Positions 50,443 to 59,199 of a stretch of DNA of 64,000 bases are shown piece by piece. Position numbers and translations under genes: made by a program. How positions within the stretch are numbered: the stretch's first letter is position 1; each line of letters begins with the position of its first letter. The DNA comes from DASRFA01 sp035651755 (GTDB taxonomy: Bacteria; Desulfobacterota; Binatia; UBA12015). Below the pieces are notes generated by a model, which worked only from the letters and a program-made list of their open reading frames with translations, was not told where the DNA came from and did not search any database. The DNA lies in assembly GCA_035651755.1 (NCBI GenBank), contig DASRFA010000018.1, positions 154,856 to 218,855 of the forward strand, written 5' to 3'.

Positions 50443-51059
50443 CCTGGCGGCGGCTTGCGTCGCTCGCACTCGTGCTCGCGGTCTTCTGCCTCGGTTGCGA
50501 CGGCGGCTCCAGCGGAACCGGAATCACGACGGCCGAAGGCATCGTCGCGAGCGTCGACCCGGCGACCGACGGCTCGCTCGCCGGGATCCGCGTCGCCGTC
50601 GAGGGGACGGACATCGCGGGGACGACCGACGAGAACGGCTTCTTCCGCGTGCAGGGCGACTACGATTCCGAAGTCACGTTCCTCTTCACCCGCGCGTCGG
50701 ACCAGGTCTCCGCGCGCCTCAGCGTCAACGTGCCGGCCGGAGGAACGCTCACGATGGAGGCGGTCCGGATCGACGCCGCGCGCGGCGTGGCGGTCGCGGA
50801 GCGCCAGGACGTCGCCTTCGACGCGATCATTGCCGGGATCGACTGTGCGCACGACCTCCTCTCGCTCGTGAGCCAGCAGAAGCCGAACGACGGCGACGAG
50901 TACATCGTCGACCTTCCGACCGCGCAGATCCACGATCCGGCAGGGAACGAGATCGCCTGCGGCGCTCTCGAGACCGGGACCCGCGCCTACGCAACCGCCA
51001 ACGTCTACCCCGACGGAACCTTCGGCCACGCCGACATCGTCATCGAACCCAGCAGTTGA
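50439..51059 (+). CDS. Lipoprotein with carboxypeptidase-regulatory-like beta domain (DUF5666-type)
   Basis: A 206-residue exported lipoprotein. The signal MTWRRLASLALVLAVFCLGC ends in an LGC lipobox. The mature protein has a beta-sandwich (residues 25-110) with EGIVASVDPATDGSLAGIRV, GTTDENGFFRVQGDYDSEVT. It also has a second beta domain with AIIAGIDCAHDLLSLVSQQK. The C-terminal part is GALETGTRAYATANVYPDGT, similar to DUF5666-like repeats. Two Cys in the second half may be bonded. It is translationally coupled to the DUF6502 gene, an arrangement I recall from other genomes. Confidence 0.88.
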   Translation: MTWRRLASLALVLAVFCLGCDGGSSGTGITTAEGIVASVDPATDGSLAGIRVAVEGTDIAGTTDENGFFRVQGDYDSEVTFLFTRASDQVSARLSVNVPAGGTLTMEAVRIDAARGVAVAERQDVAFDAIIAGIDCAHDLLSLVSQQKPNDGDEYIVDLPTAQIHDPAGNEIACGALETGTRAYATANVYPDGTFGHADIVIEPSS

Positions 51060-51084
51060 CCGGCCGGCGCCGCCACGACCCGCC

Positions 51085-51262
51085 GCGAGCGAAGCGAGCG
51101 CGGAGCGAAGCGACGGCGGGGAGCCGCAGGCAGCATCGATCCCGCCGCTGACGGTAACCGCCGGCAGGCTCGCGAGCGAAGCGAGCGCGGAGCGAAGCGA
51201 CCGCGGGAGTGGGGCCCCGGCGGGCTTTGCCCGACGGGGCGAGGGGCGCGAGCCCCTCGTTA
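51085..51262 (-). repeat. Two-hairpin palindromic repeat, copy D (inverted), with a 30-bp direct repeat
   Basis: On the minus strand the core reads AACGAGGGGCTCGCGCCCCT, then CCCCGTCGGGC-AAA-GCCCGCCGGGG, a CCACTCCC section and CGCTTCGCTCC tails, so it is copy A inverted. It begins exactly at the stop codon (TAA) of the SulP gene at 51260. The tail contains a 30-bp direct repeat at 51085-51114 and 51172-51201 (begins GCGAGCGAAGCGAGCG), a duplication not seen in the other copies. Confidence 0.85.
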
Positions 51263-53062
51263 GATAGAATAGTAGAACCCGCGGGCGCGGATCGAACCGC
51301 TCCGCCGCGGGCAGGTGTCGCACAGGTTCCGCACGAGCCCGTACGCGTGGCGGACCGCGAGGAGCGTGCTCGTCTGACGCACGGGCTGCTCGAGGAAGAC
51401 GTTCTCCTCTCCGAGCTTCGCCGTGAGCCCGCTCTTCTGGAGGACGACGTCCATCCCGTGGCGCACGCCGCACAGCACGACGTGGACGCCGCGCGCGCGG
51501 ATGCGGTCGAGCGCGCGCTCGAGGAGGGCGATCCCGACGGCGTCGGGGTTGCGGGCGCGCTTCATGCGCAGCACGACGACCTCGGTCTCGGGCGAGATGC
51601 GATCCTCGATCGTCTCGAGGTGCTGCTCGAGGCTCATGCCCGAGCCGAAGTACATCTCCCCCTCGAGCCCGAAGATCAGCAGGCGACCGCACACCTGGTC
51701 GGCGCGCAGGCGCTCGTGGATCCCGCCGTCCGGCGTCACGACGAACTCCGTCAGCAGCATCTGGCCCGTGCGCGGGACGGCCAGCATGAACGACATGAAC
51801 ACGCCGATCAGGACGCAGAACTCGATCGAGATCGCGAAGGCGGCGATCGCCGTCACGGCCACGATCGCCGCGTCGAAGCGCGAGACCCGGACGTGGTGGC
51901 GCACCTCGCGCGGATTCACCATGCGAGCCGCCGTCAGCATGAGGAGGCCGGCGAGCGCCGAACGGGGGATGAAGCGCGCGTACGGCCCGAAGACGATCAT
52001 GATGAGCGCGACCGCGATCGCCGAGATGACGCCCGACCACTGCGTCTGCCCGCCGGCCTGCTGGTTGATCGCCGACCGCGTGAGCGAGCCCGAGCCCGGC
52101 ATGCACTGGAAGAAGCTCCCGCCGAGGTTCGCGAGGCCCTCGCTCAGGCATTGCTGGTTCATGTCGAGCTTCTGCCCGGTCACCGCGGCGATCGCCTTCG
52201 CCATCGAGATCGCCTCGAGCAGCCCGAGGAGCGCGATCGCGAGCGCGCTGGTGGCCAGCTCGCGGATCCGCGCGCCGTCGAAGATCGGCAGGTGCGCGGA
52301 CGGTAGCTTCGTCGGGATGTCGCCGACGACCTTGACGCCGCGCGCGTCGAGGCCGAACGCCGCGGTCGCCCATGCCATCACCAGCACCGCGATCAGGAAC
52401 TCCGGAAGGAGCGGCCAGCGGAGGCGCCGCTTCACCCATCGCAGCGCGAGCACGAGCGCGATCGACGCGAGGCCCACGGTCACGGTCGGCACGTGGATCG
52501 CGCCGCCGTCGCGCAGAGTGAGCCAGAAGCGGACGAGGAAGTGATCGTGGACGTCGCCGACGGACTGGAGCCCGAGGAGGTTCTTGGTCTGGTCGAGGAC
52601 CAGCAGGAGGCTCGCGCCCACCGTGAACCCGACGATGACGGAGTGGGAGATGAAGCGCGTCAGGTCGCCCAGTCGGAGCAGGCTGATGCCGAGCTGGATC
52701 GAGCCGACGAGGAAGGCCATCAGGACGGCCGCCTGCATCTTCTCGTCGTGGCCCGCGATTCCGCCGACCGCGCTCAGGAGCGCGATCGAGATCGCGTTCG
52801 TCGGACCGTTGATGAGCTGGCGCGAAGAGTCGAGGAGCGCCCCGATCGTCGTCATCACGATCGCCGTGTAGAGGCCGTACTCCGCCGGCAGGCCCGCGAT
52901 CATCGCATAGGCCATGGCCTGCGGAACCGCGACGGCGGCGACCGAGAAGCCCGCGATGAGATCGGCGCGTGCATGCGTCGCGTCATAGCGGCGCAGCGAG
53001 TCGAGGGCGGGGATTCGGCGGTAGAGCGTTGCCAGGCGGGGCCCGGTGGCGGGCTCGGGCAC
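51260..53062 (-). CDS. SulP family anion transporter with C-terminal STAS domain
   Basis: A 600-residue transporter for sulfate, bicarbonate or a related anion. About 12-14 membrane segments (residues 30-430) include FSVAAVAVPQAMAYAMIAGL near 40 and GLYTAIVMTTIGALLDSSRQ near 65. A GMPGSGSLTRSAINQQAGGQT-like section (here CMPGSGSLTRSAINQQ) lies near 325. The STAS domain (about 455-575) includes LIFGLEGEMYFGSGMSLEQH. Its usual Asp-Ser-Ser-Gly site is altered to NPDAVG. A GTG start at 53062 is preceded by GGAGGACCC. Divergent from the hybrid kinase. Confidence 0.93.
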   Translation of the reverse strand: MPEPATGPRLATLYRRIPALDSLRRYDATHARADLIAGFSVAAVAVPQAMAYAMIAGLPAEYGLYTAIVMTTIGALLDSSRQLINGPTNAISIALLSAVGGIAGHDEKMQAAVLMAFLVGSIQLGISLLRLGDLTRFISHSVIVGFTVGASLLLVLDQTKNLLGLQSVGDVHDHFLVRFWLTLRDGGAIHVPTVTVGLASIALVLALRWVKRRLRWPLLPEFLIAVLVMAWATAAFGLDARGVKVVGDIPTKLPSAHLPIFDGARIRELATSALAIALLGLLEAISMAKAIAAVTGQKLDMNQQCLSEGLANLGGSFFQCMPGSGSLTRSAINQQAGGQTQWSGVISAIAVALIMIVFGPYARFIPRSALAGLLMLTAARMVNPREVRHHVRVSRFDAAIVAVTAIAAFAISIEFCVLIGVFMSFMLAVPRTGQMLLTEFVVTPDGGIHERLRADQVCGRLLIFGLEGEMYFGSGMSLEQHLETIEDRISPETEVVVLRMKRARNPDAVGIALLERALDRIRARGVHVVLCGVRHGMDVVLQKSGLTAKLGEENVFLEQPVRQTSTLLAVRHAYGLVRNLCDTCPRRSGSIRARGFYYSI

Positions 53063-53210
53063 GGGTCCTCCGATCCGGTATGGGGTAGCAGGCGCGCCCG
53101 GCGAGGAGAAGCCGCCGCGACGCCGGCCGATCGACGGACGCGCCAGATCGCGACCCCGCCCGCCGGTTCAAGGACGCCCTGCCGGCCTCCGAAGATCCGT
53201 GGAGGGTCAC

Positions 53211-56200
53211 GTGTCGACGCCGGGCTCGCTCGTTCGAAACCTACTCGACGGGGGCGTCGCGCCCGAGGATCCGCGCCGCCGCGACGCGGCGTGGATGAGG
53301 CGCGTCCGCACGCTCAGCGGGTGCAGTCTCATTCTGCTCGTCGCCGCCCCGATCACGATCCTCCTCTACCTCTGGATCGGCGTCCCGGAAGCCGCGGTCG
53401 GGCTCGCCGTCGCGGATGCGGTGGCGATGGCCGGCTTCTACTACCTCCGGCACGGCGGCGACGTCGTGGTCGCGGGGCACGTCGTCGCGGGCGCGTTCCA
53501 GCTCGTCATCTTCTTCCTGCTCCACTACCTCGGCGGCTTCACCGGGATGGCGCAGGGGTGGCTCATGGCGCCGCCGGTCTTCGCCGCGCTCGTGATCGGG
53601 CTCCGCGGGCTCGTCGTCTACTCCCTGATGACGGTCGGCGAGGTCCTCTACTTCGCGTATCTCGGCCACCTCGGGATCGCCGTTCCGAACGTGATCCCGC
53701 CGGAGGTCGCGCCGACGATCGCCGTCATCCTCGAGATCGAGCTCGTGGTGGCGACCGGAGCGCTCGTCTCCGCGTTCCTGGTCGCGTACCAGAATGCCGA
53801 GTCCGCGCTCGAGGAGCAGCGCGCGCACACTCAGGTCGTGGTCGACGGGGTCGTCGACGGCATCCTGGTGCTCGACGAGCGCGGAACGGTCGAAGCGGCG
53901 AATCCGGCGGCCGAGCGCGTGTTCGGGTACGGGCGCGGTGAGCTGGTAGGCCGCTCGCTCGAGGCGCTCGTTCCGGCGCTCCGCGGGTCGCCCGAGGAGC
54001 GATTCCGACGGCTCGTCCGCTCGGGCCCCGACCTGGAGTTCCAAGCGGTCCGGAAGAGCGGAGAGAGGTTCCGCATCGAGATCTCGGCGAGCGAGATCCG
54101 GTCGGGCGCGCACCTGAGGTTGACCGCCGTCCTCCGCGACGTCACCGAGCGCCGGCGCGCGGAGGACGCGCTCCGCGCCAGCGAGGCTCGCTTCCGCGCG
54201 ACCTGCGACGCGTCGCCGCTCGGCATCTTCACGGCGACGCCGGACGGGACCTTGCGGTACGCGAACGTGGTGTTCCAGGAGATCTTCGGATTGCGCGCCG
54301 ACGAGAGCCTGGGCGACGGCTGGAGGAACGCGCTCCACCCCGAGGACCGCGACCGCGTCGTGAACGCGTGGCAGGACGTGCTGGCGCACGAGGGCGCGTC
54401 ACGCCACAGCACGCACCGCCTCGTGCGCGACGGCGAGGTGCGCTGGGTGAGCGTCAAGGTGGCGGCGATCCGCGACGACGTCGCGGTCCTCGGCTTCGTC
54501 GGCACGGTGGAGGACGTGACGACGCGCCGCCACGCGGAGGAGGCGATCCACCGCTACTACGCCGAGGTCGAGGACGCTCGGCAGCTCGCGGAGCACCAGG
54601 CCCGCGAGCTCGCGCGCCAGGCGGAGGAGCTCGCCGCCGCGCGCGACCAGGCGCTCGCCGCGACGCGCGCGAAGAGCGAGTTCCTCGCCACCATGAGCAA
54701 CGAGATCCGGACGCCGATGAACGGCATCATCGGCGCGACCGGCCTCCTGCTCGACACCGAGCTCACGAGCGAGCAGCGCGACTACACCGGCATCGTGCGC
54801 CACTCGGCGCAGGCGCTGCTGACGATCGTCAACGACATCCTGGACTTTTCGAAGATCGAGGCCGGCCGGCTCGAGATCGAGCCGATCCCCTTCGACCTCC
54901 AGGTTGCGGCCGAGGAGACGATCGACGTCCTCGCGGGCAAGGCCGAGGAGAAGGGGCTCGACCTCGCGCTCCGGTACGCGCCCGATGCGCCGCGCCGGGT
55001 GATCGGCGACCCGGGCCGCATCCGGCAGATCCTGATGAACCTCGTCGGGAACGCGATCAAATTCACGGTTCGCGGACACGTCCTGGTCGACGTCGAGTGC
55101 GAGGAGCGCACCGATCCGCGCTCGGTCCTGAGGGTCAGCGTGCGCGACACGGGGGTCGGCATCCCGAGCTCGAAGATCCCGCGGCTCTTCGACCGCTTCA
55201 GCCAAGCGGACAGCTCCACCACGCGCCGCTTCGGCGGGACGGGGCTCGGGCTCGCGATCTCGAAGCAGCTCGTCGAGCTCATGGACGGCGAGATCGGCGT
55301 GTCTTCCGTCGAGGGCGAGGGGTCGTGCTTCTGGTTCCGGCTGGCGCTTCCGAACGACGCCCACGACATGCCCGAGCCGCCGATCGCGGACGAGCTGCGT
55401 GGAGCGCGTGCGCTCGTCGTGGGAGGCTCGCACATCCAGCGCACCGCGGTGTGCGCGCACCTCGAGAGCTGGGGCATCCGGCCGGAGGTCGCGCCGTCGG
55501 CGGAGCGCGCGGTCGCGTCGTTCCGGTCGAGCGCGGACGTCGACCCGTTCCACATCGTGGTCGCCGACGCGGCGACCTGGCGGCAGGCCGGCGCCGCGGC
55601 GCCGCACGGCGGCAGCTTCGGCGACGCGGTCATCGTCCAGCTGGCGAACGCCCGCAATCGCACGGTCGCGCACGCGAAGCGCGCCGCGCGCGAGCCGATC
55701 GAGGTCCCCATGCCGGTCCGCGCGTCGACGCTCTTCGACGCCCTCGTGACGGGATGGGCGGAGCGCGCCGGCCGGCGCATCGACGAACCCGCGCCCGGGC
55801 CCGAGAAGCGCGCCGATCCTTCGGCCGCGGCACCGCTCGGGCGCCTGCGTGTGCTTCTCGCCGAGGACAACGTGATCAACCAGAAGGTCGCCGTGCGGCT
55901 CCTCGAGAAGCTCGGATGCCGGGTCGACGTCGCAGCGAATGGCCGCGAGGCCGTCAAGATGGTGAGCCTCATGCCGTACGACGCGGTCCTGATGGACTGC
56001 CAGATGCCGGAGATGGACGGCTACGAGGCGACCGCGGAAATTCGCCGGCGCGAGCTCGAGACCGGCGCGCACGTCCCGATCATCGCCATGACGGCGAACG
56101 CGATGCAGGGCGACCGCGAGGTCTGCCTGCACGCCGGCATGGACGACTACGTTCCGAAGCCGGTCGCGCTCGACGCTCTGGCCGCGGCGCTCGCGCGCTC

Positions 56201-56270
56201 CTGCGCCGGGGTCGCGGCGCCCCCGCACGCCATCGCGTCCGAAGCGCACCGCGAGCAGCGCGGCGCGTGA
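53211..56270 (+). CDS. Hybrid sensor kinase lacking the phospho-accepting His, with two receiver domains
   Basis: A 1019-residue protein. Six membrane segments (about 35-195) are followed by two PAS domains (about 205-315 and 325-440), a coiled linker (450-488), a HisKA region, a HATPase_c domain (600-715), REC1 (about 728-850) and REC2 (about 876-996). In the dimerisation helix the H-box reads FLATMSNEIRTPMNGII: Asn497 stands where His normally accepts phosphate. N-box (LMNLVGNAIKF), DTGVGIP and GGTGLGLAIS are intact. REC1 has lost its acidic pair (LVVGGS). REC2 is complete, with Asp929 in LMDCQMPEMDG. The GTG at 53211 follows GGAGGG. Confidence 0.93.
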   Translation: MSTPGSLVRNLLDGGVAPEDPRRRDAAWMRRVRTLSGCSLILLVAAPITILLYLWIGVPEAAVGLAVADAVAMAGFYYLRHGGDVVVAGHVVAGAFQLVIFFLLHYLGGFTGMAQGWLMAPPVFAALVIGLRGLVVYSLMTVGEVLYFAYLGHLGIAVPNVIPPEVAPTIAVILEIELVVATGALVSAFLVAYQNAESALEEQRAHTQVVVDGVVDGILVLDERGTVEAANPAAERVFGYGRGELVGRSLEALVPALRGSPEERFRRLVRSGPDLEFQAVRKSGERFRIEISASEIRSGAHLRLTAVLRDVTERRRAEDALRASEARFRATCDASPLGIFTATPDGTLRYANVVFQEIFGLRADESLGDGWRNALHPEDRDRVVNAWQDVLAHEGASRHSTHRLVRDGEVRWVSVKVAAIRDDVAVLGFVGTVEDVTTRRHAEEAIHRYYAEVEDARQLAEHQARELARQAEELAAARDQALAATRAKSEFLATMSNEIRTPMNGIIGATGLLLDTELTSEQRDYTGIVRHSAQALLTIVNDILDFSKIEAGRLEIEPIPFDLQVAAEETIDVLAGKAEEKGLDLALRYAPDAPRRVIGDPGRIRQILMNLVGNAIKFTVRGHVLVDVECEERTDPRSVLRVSVRDTGVGIPSSKIPRLFDRFSQADSSTTRRFGGTGLGLAISKQLVELMDGEIGVSSVEGEGSCFWFRLALPNDAHDMPEPPIADELRGARALVVGGSHIQRTAVCAHLESWGIRPEVAPSAERAVASFRSSADVDPFHIVVADAATWRQAGAAAPHGGSFGDAVIVQLANARNRTVAHAKRAAREPIEVPMPVRASTLFDALVTGWAERAGRRIDEPAPGPEKRADPSAAAPLGRLRVLLAEDNVINQKVAVRLLEKLGCRVDVAANGREAVKMVSLMPYDAVLMDCQMPEMDGYEATAEIRRRELETGAHVPIIAMTANAMQGDREVCLHAGMDDYVPKPVALDALAAALARSCAGVAAPPHAIASEAHREQRGA

Positions 56271-56274
56271 GGTT

Positions 56275-57528
56275 TCAGCTGCTCGCGCCGACCTTCACCG
56301 GCTGCGCGAGAGCGTCGCGAGCGAGGGCGGCGTAGAGCGCGATGCCGCTCGCCATCGCGCTCTCGTTCAGCATCATCCGGTTCGAGTGATTGGGCGCCGG
56401 CCGATCGACGCCGTCGGGTCGCACCCCGAGAAGCAGCATCGCGCCCGGAACGCGCTCCAGGACGTACGAGAAGTCCTCCGCGCCCATGACCGGGCTCTTG
56501 AGCTCGCGGACGCGCTCTGCTCCGAGGAGCTCGCGCGCGACCGCGAGCGCGCGCTCGGCGCTTCCCGGGTGGTTCTCCGTCACGGGATACCCGTCCCACA
56601 GGCTGAGCTCCGCCGTCGCGCCGTGCGCGCGCGCGATGCCTTCGGCGAGGTCGCGCAGCTCGCGCGTCACCTGCTTCCGCGTCCGCTCCGAGACAGTCCG
56701 GATCGTCCCGAGCATGGTCGCGGTCTCGGGGATCACGTTGAACGTGGAGCCCGCGTCGATGCGGGCGACCGTGATGACGGCCGGATCGAACGCGTTCACG
56801 CGGCGCGTGACGTAGCTCTGGAGCGCCTGCACGATCTCGCACGCGACCGGGATCGGATCGAGCGCGTCGTGCGGCATCGACGCGTGTCCGCCGCGGCCGC
56901 GGATCGTGATCCGGAAGTCGTCGTTCGACGCCATGAGGACGGACGTTCGGGTCGAAACCGAGCCCGCCGCGAGGACCGGGATGACGTGCAGCGCGAACGC
57001 GGCGCTCGGCAGCGGGTCGCGGTCGAGGAGGCCTTCCTCGATCATCACGCGGGCGCCGAAGCTTCCCTCCTCGCCGGGCTGGAACATGAACAGCACGCGG
57101 CCCGCGATGTCCTCTCGCCGGCGCGCGAGGAGGCGCGCCGCGCCCGCCAGCATCGCCACGTGGGCGTCGTGGCCGCAGGCGTGCATCGCTCCCGGCGTCC
57201 TGGACGCGTACTCGAGGCCCGTGTCCTCGGGCATCGGAAGCGCATCCATGTCGGCGCGCAGGAGGACGGTCGGCCCCGGGCGCGCGCCCGCGAGCGTGGC
57301 GACGACCGATGTCGTGCGGCGCCCGCGCTCGATCTCGAGCCCGAGCCCGTCGAGCGACTCGAGGATCGCCTCCTGCGTCGCGGGCAGCTCGAGCCCGAGC
57401 TCGGGGAAGCGATGGAGCCGCCGGCGGAGCGCGATCGCCGCGGGGAGGGCGTCGGTCGCTTCGTCGAGCAGCGTTTCGTCGTTCGGCTGCACCGTGCGGA
57501 GCTTGGCCCGGGCGGGCCGGCATGGCAA
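56275..57528 (-). CDS. M20 family amidohydrolase (hippurate hydrolase/aminoacylase type)
   Basis: A 417-residue zinc or manganese hydrolase. It has RRRLHRFPELGLELPATQE near residue 34-52, the metal site LLRADMDALPMPEDTG near 93-108, and GAMHACGHDAHVAMLAGAAR near 115-134. It also has FQPGEEGSFGARVMIEEGLL near 152-171 and a dimerisation domain with GRGGHASMP. The final metal His is in NHSNRMMLNE. Members remove acyl groups from amino acids. Two starts are possible (ATG 57528, GTG 57492); the ATG leaves only 10 bp to the divergent gene. The stop is 4 bp from the kinase stop. Confidence 0.93.
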   Translation of the reverse strand: MPCRPARAKLRTVQPNDETLLDEATDALPAAIALRRRLHRFPELGLELPATQEAILESLDGLGLEIERGRRTTSVVATLAGARPGPTVLLRADMDALPMPEDTGLEYASRTPGAMHACGHDAHVAMLAGAARLLARRREDIAGRVLFMFQPGEEGSFGARVMIEEGLLDRDPLPSAAFALHVIPVLAAGSVSTRTSVLMASNDDFRITIRGRGGHASMPHDALDPIPVACEIVQALQSYVTRRVNAFDPAVITVARIDAGSTFNVIPETATMLGTIRTVSERTRKQVTRELRDLAEGIARAHGATAELSLWDGYPVTENHPGSAERALAVARELLGAERVRELKSPVMGAEDFSYVLERVPGAMLLLGVRPDGVDRPAPNHSNRMMLNESAMASGIALYAALARDALAQPVKVGASS

Positions 57529-57538
57529 GGCGAAACGG

Positions 57539-58201
57539 ATGGGAGACGTCGTCGTCGCCGGGGCTCCAACCGCGAGCCGGAGCGACCTCCAGATCGGCCG
57601 CCGGCTCTTTCACCTGACGAACGGCGTCGTCGTCGCGACCGCCTACGCGCTGCTCTTCACGCATGCGCAGGTCGTGCACCTCTTCGGGACCGTCGCCTGC
57701 CTCGTCTACATCCTCGATCGCGTCCGCATCCACTATCCCGAGCTGCTGCGGCGCGCGCCGTGGGTGAACGAGAAGTTCTTCCGCGCCGAGGAGCAGGTCA
57801 AGGAAGCGGCGATGACGCCGTACGCGATCTCGATCCTGCTCACGATGATCACGTTCCCCAAGCCCGTCGCCCTGATCGCGATCTACACGCTCGCGATCGC
57901 GGATCCGCTGTCGGCGGTCGTCGGGATCACGTGGGGCAAGCGGCGGATCGCACCGGGCCGGACCCTCGAGGGGTCGCTCGCGTTCTTCGCCGGAGCGGCC
58001 GCGGTCACGAGCGCCGTGCTCGCCTGGGCGACGCCCGTGCCCGGGCCGCTCTCCGTGCGCGTGCAGACGACCGCGCTCGTCGCGCTGCTCGCCGCCGCGT
58101 TCGAGGCGGTCCCCCTCCGGCTCGACGACAACTTGACGATCCCGCTCGCGGTCGGCTTCATCGCGTGGCTCGCGTGCGCCCTCTTCGGGGTCGTCGTCTG
58201 A
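57539..58201 (+). CDS. Polyprenol/phytol kinase-like protein (SEC59/VTE5/DGK1 type)
   Basis: A 220-residue membrane protein with five or six hydrophobic segments. It starts with a short cytoplasmic part and RRLFHLTNGVVVATAYALLF near residue 22. The motifs DRVRIHYPELLRR near 60, AIADPLSAVVGITWGKRRIA near 119-138 and GRTLEGSLAFFAGA near 140 match the CTP-dependent dolichol/phytol kinase family, where the DP and GKR parts bind the nucleotide. It probably phosphorylates an isoprenoid or lipid alcohol. Its neighbours give no pathway. Followed by a T-rich possible terminator. Confidence 0.88.
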   Translation: MGDVVVAGAPTASRSDLQIGRRLFHLTNGVVVATAYALLFTHAQVVHLFGTVACLVYILDRVRIHYPELLRRAPWVNEKFFRAEEQVKEAAMTPYAISILLTMITFPKPVALIAIYTLAIADPLSAVVGITWGKRRIAPGRTLEGSLAFFAGAAAVTSAVLAWATPVPGPLSVRVQTTALVALLAAAFEAVPLRLDDNLTIPLAVGFIAWLACALFGVVV

Positions 58202-58233
58202 AAAAACTTCCGGTCGCCTGGCCGTTTTTCAAC
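58202..58233 (+). terminator. Possible intrinsic terminator
   Basis: Directly after the polyprenol-kinase stop, AAAAAC and GTTTTT pair around a weak GC core (CCGG/GGCC region). The A/T-rich arms are unusual here. The structure is weak, so confidence is low. Confidence 0.3.
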
Positions 58234-58322
58234 GTTTTGCGCGTCCCCCGGCAGCGATACCCCGGCCGGTGCACGCATCCGCGAGGCCCGCTCGGCACGG
58301 TTCTCGCAGCCGGGGGAACGAC

Positions 58323-59171
58323 ATGGCTCGACCCATCTGGAGCGGACATCTCACCTTCGGTCTCGTTTCGATCCCGGTCGCGCTGCACTCGGCGCTCGAA
58401 TCCGGGGAGCGCGTCCACTTCCGGATGCTTCACCGGAAGGACATGGCGCCGATCCGGTACAAGAAGGTCTGCAGCAAGGAGGAGGTCGAGGTCTCGAACG
58501 ACGAGATCGTGAAGGGCTACGAGGTCCGCAAGGGCAAGTACGCGGTCGTCGAGGAGGAGGAGCTGAACGAGGTGCAGGAGGAGGTCGGGGAGGGCGATCG
58601 CACGATCGAGATCATGCAGTTCGTGGAGTTCGCCTCGATCAACCCGCTGCTGTTCGAGAAGCCGTACTACGTCGCCCCGCAGAAGGGCGGCGCGAAGGCC
58701 TACAGCCTGCTGCAGGACGCGCTCCTCGCGACGCGGAAGGTCGGGGTCGCGCGCTTCTACATGCGGACGCGGCCGCTCCTCGCGGCCCTCGTGCCGGGCC
58801 AGGACCTCATGTCGCTCGAGGTGATCCGGATGCCGTCCGAGCTTCGAAAGCCGAGCGAGGTCAAGGTCGAGAACGCGAAGGTCCGCGACAACGAGCGCAA
58901 GATGGCGATCGCGCTCATCGATCAGATGACCGGCGAGTGGGATCCGACGGAGCACCCGAACACGTACCGCAAGGCTCTCGAGAAGCTGATCGCGAAGAAG
59001 CAGCCGGTCGCCGTGGGAGAGGGCGCGCGCGCGGCCGAGGGCGGCGGGAAGGTCGTCGACCTCATGGACGCGCTGCGAAGAAGCCTCGGCGACCACGGCG
59101 GCAGGGCGAAGAAGGCGCCCGCGCGCGCTGCGCGGGCCCGGGGCCGGTCGGCGAAGCGGAAGACCGCGTAG
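58323..59171 (+). CDS. ku: Ku protein (bacterial non-homologous end joining)
   Basis: A 282-residue DNA-end binding protein, matching bacterial Ku: PIWSGHLTFGLVSIPVALHS at the start, FRMLHRKDMAPIRYKKVCSK near residue 34, and a DRTIEIMQFVEFASINPLLF section near 95. The core ends near residue 255 (DLMDALRRSLG) and is followed by a Lys/Arg/Ala-rich tail that typically increases DNA binding. It acts as a homodimer and usually recruits LigD, but no ligase D gene is in the window. The ATG at 58323 follows GGGGGAACG. Confidence 0.96.
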   Translation: MARPIWSGHLTFGLVSIPVALHSALESGERVHFRMLHRKDMAPIRYKKVCSKEEVEVSNDEIVKGYEVRKGKYAVVEEEELNEVQEEVGEGDRTIEIMQFVEFASINPLLFEKPYYVAPQKGGAKAYSLLQDALLATRKVGVARFYMRTRPLLAALVPGQDLMSLEVIRMPSELRKPSEVKVENAKVRDNERKMAIALIDQMTGEWDPTEHPNTYRKALEKLIAKKQPVAVGEGARAAEGGGKVVDLMDALRRSLGDHGGRAKKAPARAARARGRSAKRKTA

Positions 59172-59199
59172 CGACGCGTTCGCGATTCGGGCGTCAGGC

